Assembly (NCBI GenBank): GCA_008638375.1
Contig: CM018052.1
Location: forward strand, 19,203,571-19,267,570
Source of the DNA: Nyssa sinensis
Lineage: Eukaryota > Streptophyta > Magnoliopsida > Cornales > Nyssaceae
Reading direction: 5' to 3'
Length of the DNA: 64,000 bases
A program made the translations under genes and the position numbers. The notes under the pieces are model-generated. The model saw nothing but the letters and a program-made list of their open reading frames with translations, was not told the origin of the DNA and searched no databases. This document shows positions 10,485 through 20,796 of this stretch, one piece after another; the stretch's first letter is position 1; each line of letters opens with the position of its first letter.

Positions 10485-12731
10485 CCAAATCCATTAAATA
10501 GTAAGTTACAACAACTTTTTTTTTTCTAAAGAGAGTACTTTAGGTTTTTTTTTGTATTTTTACCTTCCAACAGTGGGTCTTCTTCTCCTTTGCTCACAGT
10601 TCTGAGCTTCTTAGAGTCCATCTCAGGTTGCATGCAAAGTTTTCCTCTTCCTCCTTCTTTTTCCATTCTTCCTTCTTCTTCTTCTCTTTTTCTAGCCGAC
10701 ACAATGCACTCACACAAGTCTGAATTTGCTCTCACAAGATCTCACGCAAGTCTAATATAGTCTCAGCATGTATTATTAGGTTTTTTGCATGTATTGTAAT
10801 TGGTTGAAGTGTTGGTCCAATAGGGTGATGACACTGAGCTTTTTGTTTGCAGCCATACATGTGTTTTATGGGATATATACATATCATGTGGCATATATAG
10901 CACAAAAGTGTTACAGCCTAGTTAGTATTCTTTTTGGGCATAAGTCCTTCCTTTATTGCTTGGTCTTGGGTTCAAGACTTGGCAACTTTATTTTCTATGA
11001 TTTTTCCTCTTTTTGTTGTGTTGGAAAAAAATTTACACTTTTATTTAATATCTTAGTCATTGATTATACTTAAGTTGTACAGTTCTAAATTTCTTAATAT
11101 ATTTTACGTTCATTAAAATTTTCTTTTTTATGTAGTTGATTTAATTTAACAAGATTAGTTATGATACTTGCCTAAAACGTTTATGTATTTCTTAATAAAT
11201 TTCATCGTCATTTTTTATAACCATTTCTTCTATTTTAATTCTCACAAGAATCATCATTACGACATTATTGTTATGGTCTAATCTTACAATAATGTTCTCT
11301 TAAAGTTTACTAAGCACCCCTAATTATATAATATTAGGTTGGGGTTTTATATTTGGAATTATTCCAGTTTGTCCGTTTTTATTTTTTGAAATCTAGTTTC
11401 ATAAATCAGACTCTGTCATTGAGTCTAGAACACCCAAAAACGTTGGGTTAAACTATTCTTGTATTTTAATTGGCCTATTTTTGGCTTAAGGGTATTTTTA
11501 AAATTTCTCTTTAATTAAAAAGATTTTAAAATTAGTTTTGAATTAATTTTCTGGGCCCTTCCATAATTAACAAAGATATTTGGGGGTTAAATTATAAACT
11601 CAGGAAAATTCCAAGAAACTGTTCAGTCCAGTCTAAGTTCAAGTGAACTGGTTCAGTTTCGTTAAGAACCAAACGGTTTAATCGATTTGCTGCATCATGC
11701 TGACGTCAGCATGACATCAGTCCTTCATTAAAGTAGCACGACACCGTTTTGTTCTTGTTGGATTCATTTTAATATGTTTCAAGACCCGACTCGTATCCGG
11801 CCCAATCCAACCCGTTGACCGACCTGGTTAAAGGTTGATTAGTCAACAAAAAACCTACCAGCGCCAATCGCCCTCTCCAGCGATGGTGGTCGTTGACAAT
11901 CTTTTTCGGTGGCAACTTTGGCTAGTTCTGACTCATTTTTCCCTAAGGATTCCATTTATGGAGTTGAAATTAGGTTTGGACCAAACCTTGGCTGTCGAAT
12001 AGCCCTTTATAGTGGCTGCTCCAACGAGGGTCGTTTATCTGGCGACGATCCCTTTTTCCTATTTCGTTGTGTTTTAGTTGTTGTTTTCAGCCATTTTTTA
12101 TCCTATTCCCTTCTTGGGTTTTTGGGAAACCTTTTCCCTTTCATGAAACTAAGAAAAATATAACAAAACATGCTCATTCGATTTTCTCTCTCTAGAACTG
12201 TGACTTGCGGTTTCTCTCTAATTTCTTCACCATTTTTGGTGATTCAAGTTGCAGTATATTTCCTTTTTAATTCTCTTTCGGCCCATGTTGTTGAAACTAA
12301 GCTTTGTTGGTCATGGGTTCAAAACCCTGATTTATCAGTTTCAATTTTACAGTTTTCTTAGGGTTTCAAAGTCTAATTATTATCGTTTCTTCACCATTTT
12401 CATCTAATCGTAATTTCATACGTGTTCGTGTTAATCAAATCTCATAACAACAATACTTGGGAAGAGAATTCTACTGAGAGAAACTTACCTCCAATGTCTT
12501 CTATCTCTCTCCTTTTGACTCTAACTTTTGGATGCACATCTTCTGGGCTCCTTAAGTTGTTGGAACTCATCTTCTCATTTTTATCCTACTGAGTTCTTTT
12601 TTGGTTGGATTGTAGGTATCATGCATGTGTATATAGATATACTTACATTTCATTTTGGTTGGTGGTAGACATTTCCTTTCCTTTACTTTCTCTTTTTCTT
12701 TTTCGTTTTCTTTTTAATAATTCACTCGCTT

Positions 12732-12822
12732 TCATGCATATATGCATATATATCCTCTTGTTGTCTGTATATTTCTTTCATACATATATGCATATATATC
12801 CTCTTGTTGTTTGTATATTTAA
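12732..12822. repeat. Short tandem duplication, ~47-bp unit
   Basis: CATATATGCATATATATCC then TCTTGTTGT(C/T)TGTATATTT occurs twice in a row within the outer LTR. Confidence 0.8.
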
Positions 12823-14939
12823 TATACACTATTCACTCACATGCATAAAATACTAGTGGGGGTGACAATCACTTTTGATTGTCCCCTTATCTTATTTGTA
12901 CCATAAGTGCACATCATTGCGCACATTATTCGACCTCATGTGCAGGTATTGTTCACACACTATCGTTGTCCACACATATACATTTCGTATTACTCAATTA
13001 TCGATGCATTATATCACTTAACCTTATTAGCCGCCGTGGTTAGATTAAGTCTGCATATAATTAGGTCATATTCCTAACCTTAATTTATTATTACTGTACA
13101 TAACGCTTTACAACTTCAAAAAGATCTTCCATTATTATGTCTTTTGATATATAGCATAAATTTTTTTTTTTTTTGGCAAAATTTAACGTTGTACTTTAAT
13201 TAGTATTATTTTGATTTTTACAACAATCCCAATAAACTAGGTTGGGGTGTTATAGTATCAACATTAGGATTTCTCATAATTTGAGGAGAGACTTTCAGTT
13301 GGGTTTCATGGAATTCTAATAGACAAAATTTTGTAGTAACTGCTATTAATCCTGGCTCTCTACAAGAGCCACCATGAGCAATAGAATTTCTTGAACACTA
13401 AATCCACCAAGTTGTAATACACCACCTTTCAACTTCATGACAACTCAGAGATTTTGAGATATCTTCAAAAAGATGTAAGAAACTTAGGAACTTTTCTCTC
13501 TATCAAAATGAAACTCAGCTTGACCTTAGACCAATGAAGCCTAGTCACACTAGATAAATAAGTACATGGGAGTTTTCGCCTTACACTCACACAAGAAGCA
13601 CTTGACATCAACGGGAATTGTTCTCTCAGCCAAATGAGATTTTGTGGGCAAGAAATTCCTCGTGGCACGCCACACAAAGTTTTTTTTAATCTTATTTGAG
13701 ATATTCAGAGCCCAAAGAAACTTCCAAACTTTGAGGGCATCAGTTCCTAAGGAACATTTAGCCCCGCCATCTTTACATCTGCCTAAATAAAATTAAGAAG
13801 TCAATTGATATACACTTTTAACAGAAAACATACCTCTGTTAGAGAAGTTCCATATCAAGTGATCTAGAGCTGGCTTAAAAACCAAGGGAATTCTATAAAT
13901 CTCTTCTGCTTCAAATGGAAGGAAAATGGAATTTATTAAATCCACATTCCCCTTCATAGTACCTGAATAAATTAAATCACAAACCTTCAAGTTATCTAGC
14001 CCCACCAAAAGAGGAGACACCACTTTGAATGAATCAGGTTTTGGAAGCCAACAATGATTCCAGACTTAAACCTCATACTCACATCCAATTTGCCATCTCG
14101 AGCCTGTCTTAATGACCTTATTCGAAGTGCAAATGCTCCTCTATGTAAATGAGAGATAGCAGCCAAGATTAGCATCCAAGAAGGAGCCATTAGGGAAATA
14201 CTTTGCTTTATAAACTTTATAAAAAAGAGTTTTAGGATGATGAAGAAGCCTCCATCCTTGTTTTTTCAGCATTGCCAAATTAAAAGCTTCTATATCTCTA
14301 AAGCCCATTCCACTTTCAGATTTTAACTTGCACAAGACACCCCAATTAAACCAATGCATCTTATGCTCTGAATTTTTGTGGCCTCCCCAAAAATTCTTGA
14401 TCATTTTATTAATAGCCTCACAGATAGCAACCGACAACTTGAAATATCTTATCATATAAGTAGGCATATATTGGGCCATATCCTTTATTAGAACTTCTCT
14501 ACCGGCCTTAGAAAGTAACTTATCTTTCCATCCTTGAAGCTTCTTCCAAACTTTTTCATAGATCACATTAAATGAGGCATTTTTTGATTTGCCAATATTT
14601 GTTAGAAGACCTAGATATTTACTATGAATGCTATATATGTTTTCACCCAACATATTCCGAACTTGAGCTCGAACCCCTTCCGTCACATTAGGACTAAAGG
14701 AGATAGAAGATTTATCCATATTGATTTTTGTCTTTACACAACACCATAAATTGAAATAATTCTTGCAATCTCAATAACATGATCACAAGAAATATTAGAA
14801 AAAATCAGGCTATCATCTACAAAAAAAAATGAGAGATTCTAGGAGCATTCCTCACCACTGTCGCACCTTTAATTTTGTTTTCCACCTCCGCTTTCCTCAA
14901 CAATGAGGAAAAGGCCCATGTACAAATAATAAAAGGATA

Positions 14940-14941
<2 letters not shown>

Positions 14942-14979
<38 letters not shown>
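14942..14979. repeat. (AG)19 microsatellite inside the LINE RT
   Basis: The run reads LSLSLSL on the coding strand and sits between KPTRGLWQED and PYPFIICTWAF, where plant LINEs normally have RQGDPLSPYLF. It is an expansion within the RT domain rather than beside it. Confidence 0.95.
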
Positions 14980-14984
<5 letters not shown>

Positions 14985-16592
14985 CTCTTGCCAAAGGCCC
15001 CTAGTAGGCTTAATATGCCCCTTAAGATCCTCATTAACGAGGACTGAAAAGTACACTGAAGATACACATTTTGTAATCAAAGAGACCCACCTAGGATGAA
15101 GCAAACCATAAGTTGCTCGAGAAAACACCATTCATTCCTATCATAAGCCTTACTTATGTCTAATTTATGAGCCATGTGACCTTTTTTCCCTGGATTTTCT
15201 GTGCTTTAAAAAATGAATTGTTTTAAAAACCACTAAAATATTGTCTATAATCAATCGACCCAGAACAAAAGCACTTTGAGAATCGACAATGATAGAAGAC
15301 AACACAAATTTTAATCTATTTGCCAGTACTTTTGCAATGATTTTATAAGTCACATTACACAAGCTCATGGGTCTGAATTCACTTTTTTTTTGGTCTTTTA
15401 CTTTAAGAATGAGAGCTAGGTAAGTGTGATTAATATTGTGTATCACCGCACTCTCTATATTCAAAATATCAAGGACCATATTTGTAACATCATCACCCAC
15501 AATATTCTAAAATCTTTGAAATATAGTGGGGACATACCATCTGGCCCAGGGGCATTTGTCGAATGCATTAGAAAAAAGGCAAAAAAAACCTCATCAGCTC
15601 GAAACTCTTGTGTAAGAACCTTGTTCATATCTAGAGTGACACGATCTGAAACTACCTCAAGTGCTTCTATAAAATTCCAAGGATTTCAAGATTTGAAGAT
15701 GCCTTTAAAATATTGAATAACAATTCCTTCAATGTCCTCCATTTCCCCACGCCATACCTCCCTATTATCTTTCAGCCCATCAATAAAATTTTGACGATGT
15801 CTATCTAAGGCTTTTGAATGAAAGAAAGTTGTATTACAATCCCCTCATTTAGCTAAGAAACTCGAGATCTTTGGTTCCACATCATTTCCTCATGCTCCAA
15901 AAGTTCATTAATGTCTTGTTTGCATCTTCTAATTTCGTGCATACCCGTAAGGATACCCTTCTGGAATAACTTCTTCATATGACTCTTTATCTCCCATAAT
16001 TGCTTTTGAACATGCTCGAAATGAGAGGAGTTCCACCCATCCAGTAATGTCGTAGTCTTTTTTATTTTACCTTGCACCCTCCACATCTGCAAATCCACAC
16101 CACTCCTACTCTACCCATCTTTTACCATTTCAATACATTTGTTATCCCTTAACCACATAGCCTCAAACCTAAATATTCTTGATTTTCTCCATTTATGATG
16201 AGCATCTTTATGAGCTAAGTTGATGCTAATAGGCAAATGGTCTGAAACATAACAGACAAGATGAGTTACCTGTGTTCGATTGAAACATTGAGACCAGTCT
16301 AAGGTAGCTATAGCTCTATCAAGTCTTTTCCAAACTTGAGCCTCACCAGCCCATCTATTGCACCAAATATATTTATGTTTTTTGAACCCCAAGTTCCTTA
16401 CATCAAGGACCTTACGGAACCCAGACATTGGCCTCTCATCCCGAAAACCTGTACCACTATGTTCATCATTGCTCAAAAGTTCATTAAAATCACCAACACA
16501 CACCCAAGGTAAATTCATTTGTTGCTTTAAGCATCTAAGAAAATCCCAAGATAAATGTCGTTGGGTTGTATCGGGGTAGCCATAGAACCCCG

Positions 16593-17853
16593 TGTTGGGT
16601 TCGTAACCATAGCGAAAGTGATTTCAAAAATCTATTTAGATATTTTTCTTTACATGAATCATACAATCTTGAAAAGAGAGTTAGAATTACCTTATTCTTG
16701 ATAATCTTGATTGTTGAAGAAGCCTTCTTAAAAAGATTGATGCAATCTTCCTTCTCTTTCTCCTCTAGGTCTTTTTCTCTTTTCCCTTAGGCAAACCGTA
16801 TCGCAGGAGAATGGGCTGCCTCTTATTTTTGTCTAGCACAAAAACTTGTGATAAACGGTTCCCTACATATCATATATATAGGGCTTAACCTAATTAGGGT
16901 AAAAGAAGGGATCTAGTGGGTCCCACTAAGTTAGCTTTCAATTAATCAATTAAATCTTAATTATCTCATAATTAAATTTATTGACTAATTAATTTTAATT
17001 AACTCCACTATATAATTGAAATTGTACTCCAACTTAGTAGAATAGAGTAAACCTATATACACTATACTTTTGTAGTTGGCCCCTCTACATGGATATTAAT
17101 AATCAGGATTATACTGTCAAATTAATTCTCTAATTATTTTAAGAACCTAATTCAATAATTATTAATCACTTGTAATTGGTCATCATTTCAATAAAGAATT
17201 TACTGAAAAGACCGGATCTAAATTTCAGTGATTAACCCATTGAATTAGCACAAAGGTTATATCCATCTCTCTAATATGTAGAGTGTAGATTCCATATTGA
17301 GAATATGTGTTTCCACAGTCTAAATAATGACTTCCCAAGATACCGAGGTGTTGATCTAAAAAACCTCACTCATTGGTAACTCAAAGTAATCATTATTCAG
17401 AACTTGAGTTTACTATCCTCTCAAGATTAAGTGCTTACTGCGAATAGTAAATAAGAAACATATTAAAAGTGACAGTTCCAAATAATGCGTTTCTTATAGT
17501 GATCCAGTTCAGTATATTTTCAATACACCAATATAATAACTTAGAGTCCACTACTCTGATGGTTGAGATAAACAACATTATCACATAAAGGTTAAATGTA
17601 TTACAGCTTTACAGATAAGATGTCCAGTCTTATCAATAGCCGCGAACAATTCTAAAATTGCCTATATAAGCAGTTTATATCTCCTGTGTATAAATCTCAT
17701 TTATACACATGAACCACTCTTAATTATTCAAGGACTAATCATCTCATGATATAAAGCAATATCTAAACATATGAGAATATGAAACTCATTAATAAATCAA
17801 ATCTATTAAATAACAATTAAAATGTCTTGGATATGAAGGCATATATTCTAGTA
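16593..17853 (-). mobile_element. Solo LTR (copia-type) in the LINE endonuclease
   Basis: It starts TGTTGGGTTCG at 16593 and ends TATTCTAGTA at 17853, with CCCCG on both sides (16588-16592 and 17854-17858; A precedes both, so ACCCCG can also be drawn). Removing it rejoins the LINE endonuclease as RLTGFYGYP, so the site is well fixed. On the minus strand it has promoter-like CCTATATATATGATATG near 16880 (U3/R region), with a GAAAGAGAAGG-rich leader after it. No coding region is left, which fits loss by LTR-LTR recombination. Confidence 0.8.
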
Positions 17854-17900
17854 CCCCGTTAACCTCTAGTTACATTAATAAAAAAATATACTAGTTGACT

Positions 17901-18373
17901 TTGGTTAAAATTCATTTTCTATGAATAATTAAGCAAGCGAACTTGACAGAAATTTGTTTATATATGCAAATTGAATGTTTTAATTAATCATTAATTTCTA
18001 TTATTGCAAACTTTAACTTTGTTGTTGTATAATAAACTTAAACTTTTTCTTATACAAAGTATGTTTAAATTGTCAAGCAAGTTGAGTGCAAGTTAGGAAG
18101 CCCTTCTAACTTTGACTCATCCCCAAGATACGAGGATTTGGAAGTCATCCTAAATCCTCGTTTGACTCCCAAATCTTCGTTAGTTTGAAATCACATTTTA
18201 AAGATACGATTTCAAACTCATATTTTGAATATGCGATTTCGTTAAAAAATTATCATTGAAATCACATTTTCTAGATACGATTTCAAAAACTATATGAATT
18301 TGATAAATAAGTGAAAACTTGTATGACTAAGGTTAAAACCAAACCCAAACAATGTGGGTTTGGAAAAAAATTC
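17901..18373. other. Spacer, nothing clear
   Basis: May include the decayed 5' end of the LINE. Around 18126-18300 there are repeated GATACGA(T/G)TT and AAATC(G/A)CATTT motifs. No gene is seen. Confidence 0.4.
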
Positions 18374-18776
18374 TCAGTTTCTTGTAACAGTACACTTGAA
18401 AATAATTTGAAGTCCATAGATTTAAGTCAAAGACTAAGTCAAAAAACAATGCACCTGTTCTATTTGGTTCACTAGGTAATATAATGATCCATCATATCTT
18501 TCTATTTTTTTCCACCCACAATTTTCATGCACACTGTTGGCTTTAATAATTTATAATGGGGGACTTGTTGGCCTACGCAATGTTTCCCATTTCATATCAA
18601 CCATTTTTTGGGTCCTTTCTTTTTCTTTTTCTCTTTTTTTGACTTAACGGGGGTGGAGAGAACTTTTTTCAACACATGATTGATAACCATTTTTCATGCA
18701 TATTTAGCTTGATATTTAATAATTTAGGTGACTGTGAGTGAATGTAGCTTACTCTCTCCCCCAACCCTACCTAATT
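18374..18776 (+). repeat. ~400-bp duplicated segment, copy 2
   Basis: Same-orientation partner of 673-1056. It lies about 2 kb upstream of the DUF642 start codon, and the intact right edge (CCTAATTGTGTAAAG) suggests this is the undisturbed copy. Confidence 0.8.
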
Positions 18777-19593
18777 GTGTAAAGATTAAATTATAACACC
18801 AAAACTTTTTTTTATATATATATATATATATATAGTAAAAGAGTAATATTAATCTTACCTTCATATTTTATCAAAAGTGTTTATTTTCATAAGTTGACAA
18901 TATTATATTAATTGAATATTACATTATGTCACATCATGATGTGATATCCAGTCAATACAATACTACCAATTCATGAAGGTAAATATTTTTGGTAGAGTTT
19001 TTAAGTAAGCCTAGCATTATTGCTAATAAAATGATACACATGACAATAATATTGAAAGAAAAAGACCAAACTAAATTTTAGTTTAGGTAATATAAAAAAA
19101 TTATGTAAACTTATGGTATAAGTGAATCAATAACTAGAGAGAGAGTGGCATAGAAAAAAATTTAGTGTAAACATAAATTTGACGGAATTTGTTTTAAATT
19201 TAAGTGGTTGAATCTTGATTGACCAAAATTATAACCAAAAAAAAAAAAAATGACTGCAAAATTGTAATATTTGCAACAATTAACAAAAAATAATTTAAAT
19301 TTCAGGTAGTAGTAAAACATTTCAAATTTGGATTGAAATGTTTTGAGTAACCAAAATTAATTTTACATTTATCCAAACTTAAGTCTGACTGTGTAAACAT
19401 AAAATATTAGAAATGTAGAATGAAGACATGTAACTCTTTTGGTATATAAAAAAATTGAAGTAATATACATTAAGAGTAATGTTATAAGAAAAGGACCGAA
19501 ACTAACATTAATTAAGATAATTAGAAAAAATATATAACAACTTATGATGTAACTGAATCTATAATCCTAAAAAGAGACAAAGAGGAAACAAGA

Positions 19594-19637
<44 letters not shown>

Positions 19638-20532
19638 CTAGTTATTTGCCCGTACTATGCAAGAAAATATTACATGTACGAAAAAGTTGATTCTGAATTG
19701 TTATATCGACCCACTCAAAAATAGTTTAGATAAAAAAAAAATATCCATAATAATTTCTATTTAAATGTAAAGCGGTTTTAATTTGTATGAACATTACCTT
19801 GGTCTAATGGATGAAAGAAAGTTTTGTGAGACATCAGTACAGTGTTATCGCTATTGTGATTTATTATTTTTGTAAAATTCACACATAAATTTCACAACTA
19901 TACTCAATGCTTGTTTGGATGAGCTGAGAAAAAATACAGTTTGAGTTTAAGTTGCGATTTAAATAAGTAATTGTAAAAAAATATTATTTGAATTAAATCA
20001 TTTTATATTTAAATAAATATATTTGATATTTGATAAGTGCGTGCTTGAATTAGTTATTAATTAATAAGTTATTTTTAAAATAAAATTCTGCTCAAACTAT
20101 TTTTTTAAAAAATTATTTTTAGTTAAGTGAAAATTTATTAAATGAAATCAATAAATCAAATTAAATATTTAATAAATTTAAAAATTTATTTTAAATTTTA
20201 AAATAAATTATTAAATACGATTTATAAATTAAATCAAACATAACTTCAATCACAGCAACGTCCCAATGTAAATTTTTCCTCGTGGATAGGGATTCCAATC
20301 AGCTGATAAAAATCAAACTCCAAGAAAAAAGAAATAAAAAGACAAAGGAGCGGAAAAGCAGGAATATTGAACTTTCATCAAAATTGTACCGCATAAATTA
20401 TTAAAGTCACGAGCGCTGTCATCACTGTCAAAATACGGCCGTGGCACGGATTCCCAGGACACCAACTGCTGCTCAAAAATTGGAGTGGCAAATATCATTT
20501 GCCTATAACAATTGTAATTACTATACATACAA
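18777..20532. other. AT-rich upstream region with MITE-like and TA repeats
   Basis: Holds TA runs at about 18813-18832 and 19598-19632. At 18,840-19,020 there is an imperfect palindrome centred on CACATCATGATGTG (about 18935), typical of a small MITE. No gene was found. It is the distal 5' flank of the DUF642 gene. Confidence 0.5.
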
Positions 20533-20540
20533 TATAAAAG
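20533..20540 (+). promoter_or_regulatory. Possible TATA box of the DUF642 gene
   Basis: TATAAAAG lies 264 bases before the chosen ATG. The leader between them contains GAGAGAGTAG-type purine repeats. No transcript data are available, so the transcription start is inferred. Confidence 0.35.
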
Positions 20541-20796
20541 CAAATATCAATGGGGACAGTGGGAAGAACTTTTTCTTCTGTTCTTCGAATTAAAGAAACC
20601 TCTTTTTGAAAAAAATAAAAAAATAAAGTAATCCTTGATCATTGATTTTAATAAAGTAATTTCATTTTAAGGATAAAAGAGTAAACAGACCAAAGAATCT
20701 CTAATAAAAGGACACTTCCTCTGTGTCTCTCACTCTGTGTTCTTCTATCTGTTTTTAGAGAGAGTAGTGAGACACAGAAAGAGGCAAGATTCCGCC

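Larger units (their letters stand above)
6072..11351 (-). mobile_element. Long solo LTR (family L), nested copy with internal triplication
   Basis: It begins TGTCACGACCCGACACCC and ends GGTTGGGGTTTTATA. The flanks GTTGG (6067-6071) and TTTGG (11352-11356) look like a 5-bp target duplication with one change. Its reverse complement shows TTTTCAGGTAAGG near 6440, the position where the third copy has TTTTTTCAGGAAAGG, which sets the orientation as minus. The total is 5,280 bp; subtracting the two extra copies of a ~715-bp unit leaves about 3.85 kb, the same basic size as the other two copies. No coding region of a retrotransposon is present. Confidence 0.75.
4142..13254 (-). mobile_element. Long solo LTR (family L), outer copy, split by a nested copy
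   Basis: The left part (4142-6071) starts TGTCACATCCC and the right part (11352-13254) ends GGTTGGGGTGTTATA. Together they make about 3.83 kb once the inner element 6072-11351 is removed. The join is confirmed by the related LTR at 39186-43649: its reverse complement reads TTAGGACATTTTTGGGATTGG through exactly the point where this copy is interrupted (CTAGGACATAGTTGG | TTTGGAATTATTCC). No gag or pol is present, so it is a solo LTR. The orientation is minus by comparison with the third copy. Target duplication is unclear: the flanks are CACAG and GTATC. Several AT-rich open frames inside (for example 11909-12361) are not considered genes. Confidence 0.75.
13255..17900 (-). pseudogene. L1-type LINE ORF2 (endonuclease, RT, zf-RVT), disrupted
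   Basis: Read on the minus strand, domains come in LINE order. Endonuclease: RLTGFYG split by a solo LTR (see 16593-17853), then 16592-16111 with VCVGDFNELLS, WCNRWAGEAQVWKRLDRA and SDHLPI. Linker: 16098-15853. Reverse transcriptase: 15500-15165 (RPMSLCNVTYKIIAKVLANR, SAFVLGRLIIDNI) and 15131-14817 (LVNEDLKGHIKPTRGL, PFIICTWAFSSLLRKAE), then the catalytic box FVDDSLIF at about 14825-14802 with both Asp kept. Thumb and connection: 14719-14141 ([27 protein letters not shown]-type [16 protein letters not shown]). zf-RVT: 14023-13465 down to CITTWW and SIAHGG at about 13330. Multiple frameshifts, stops and an (AG)n expansion kill it. It stops at a solo LTR boundary (13254), and the start of its RNase H domain seems to be at 4086-4141. 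The 5' end beyond about 17,900 is not resolved. Confidence 0.9.

Noticed and set aside
8890..10497. Repeated open frames beginning MLHFHSTFD / MLHSHSIFD
   Set aside because: They recur because the 715-bp LTR unit is triplicated. No family resemblance and one copy is broken.
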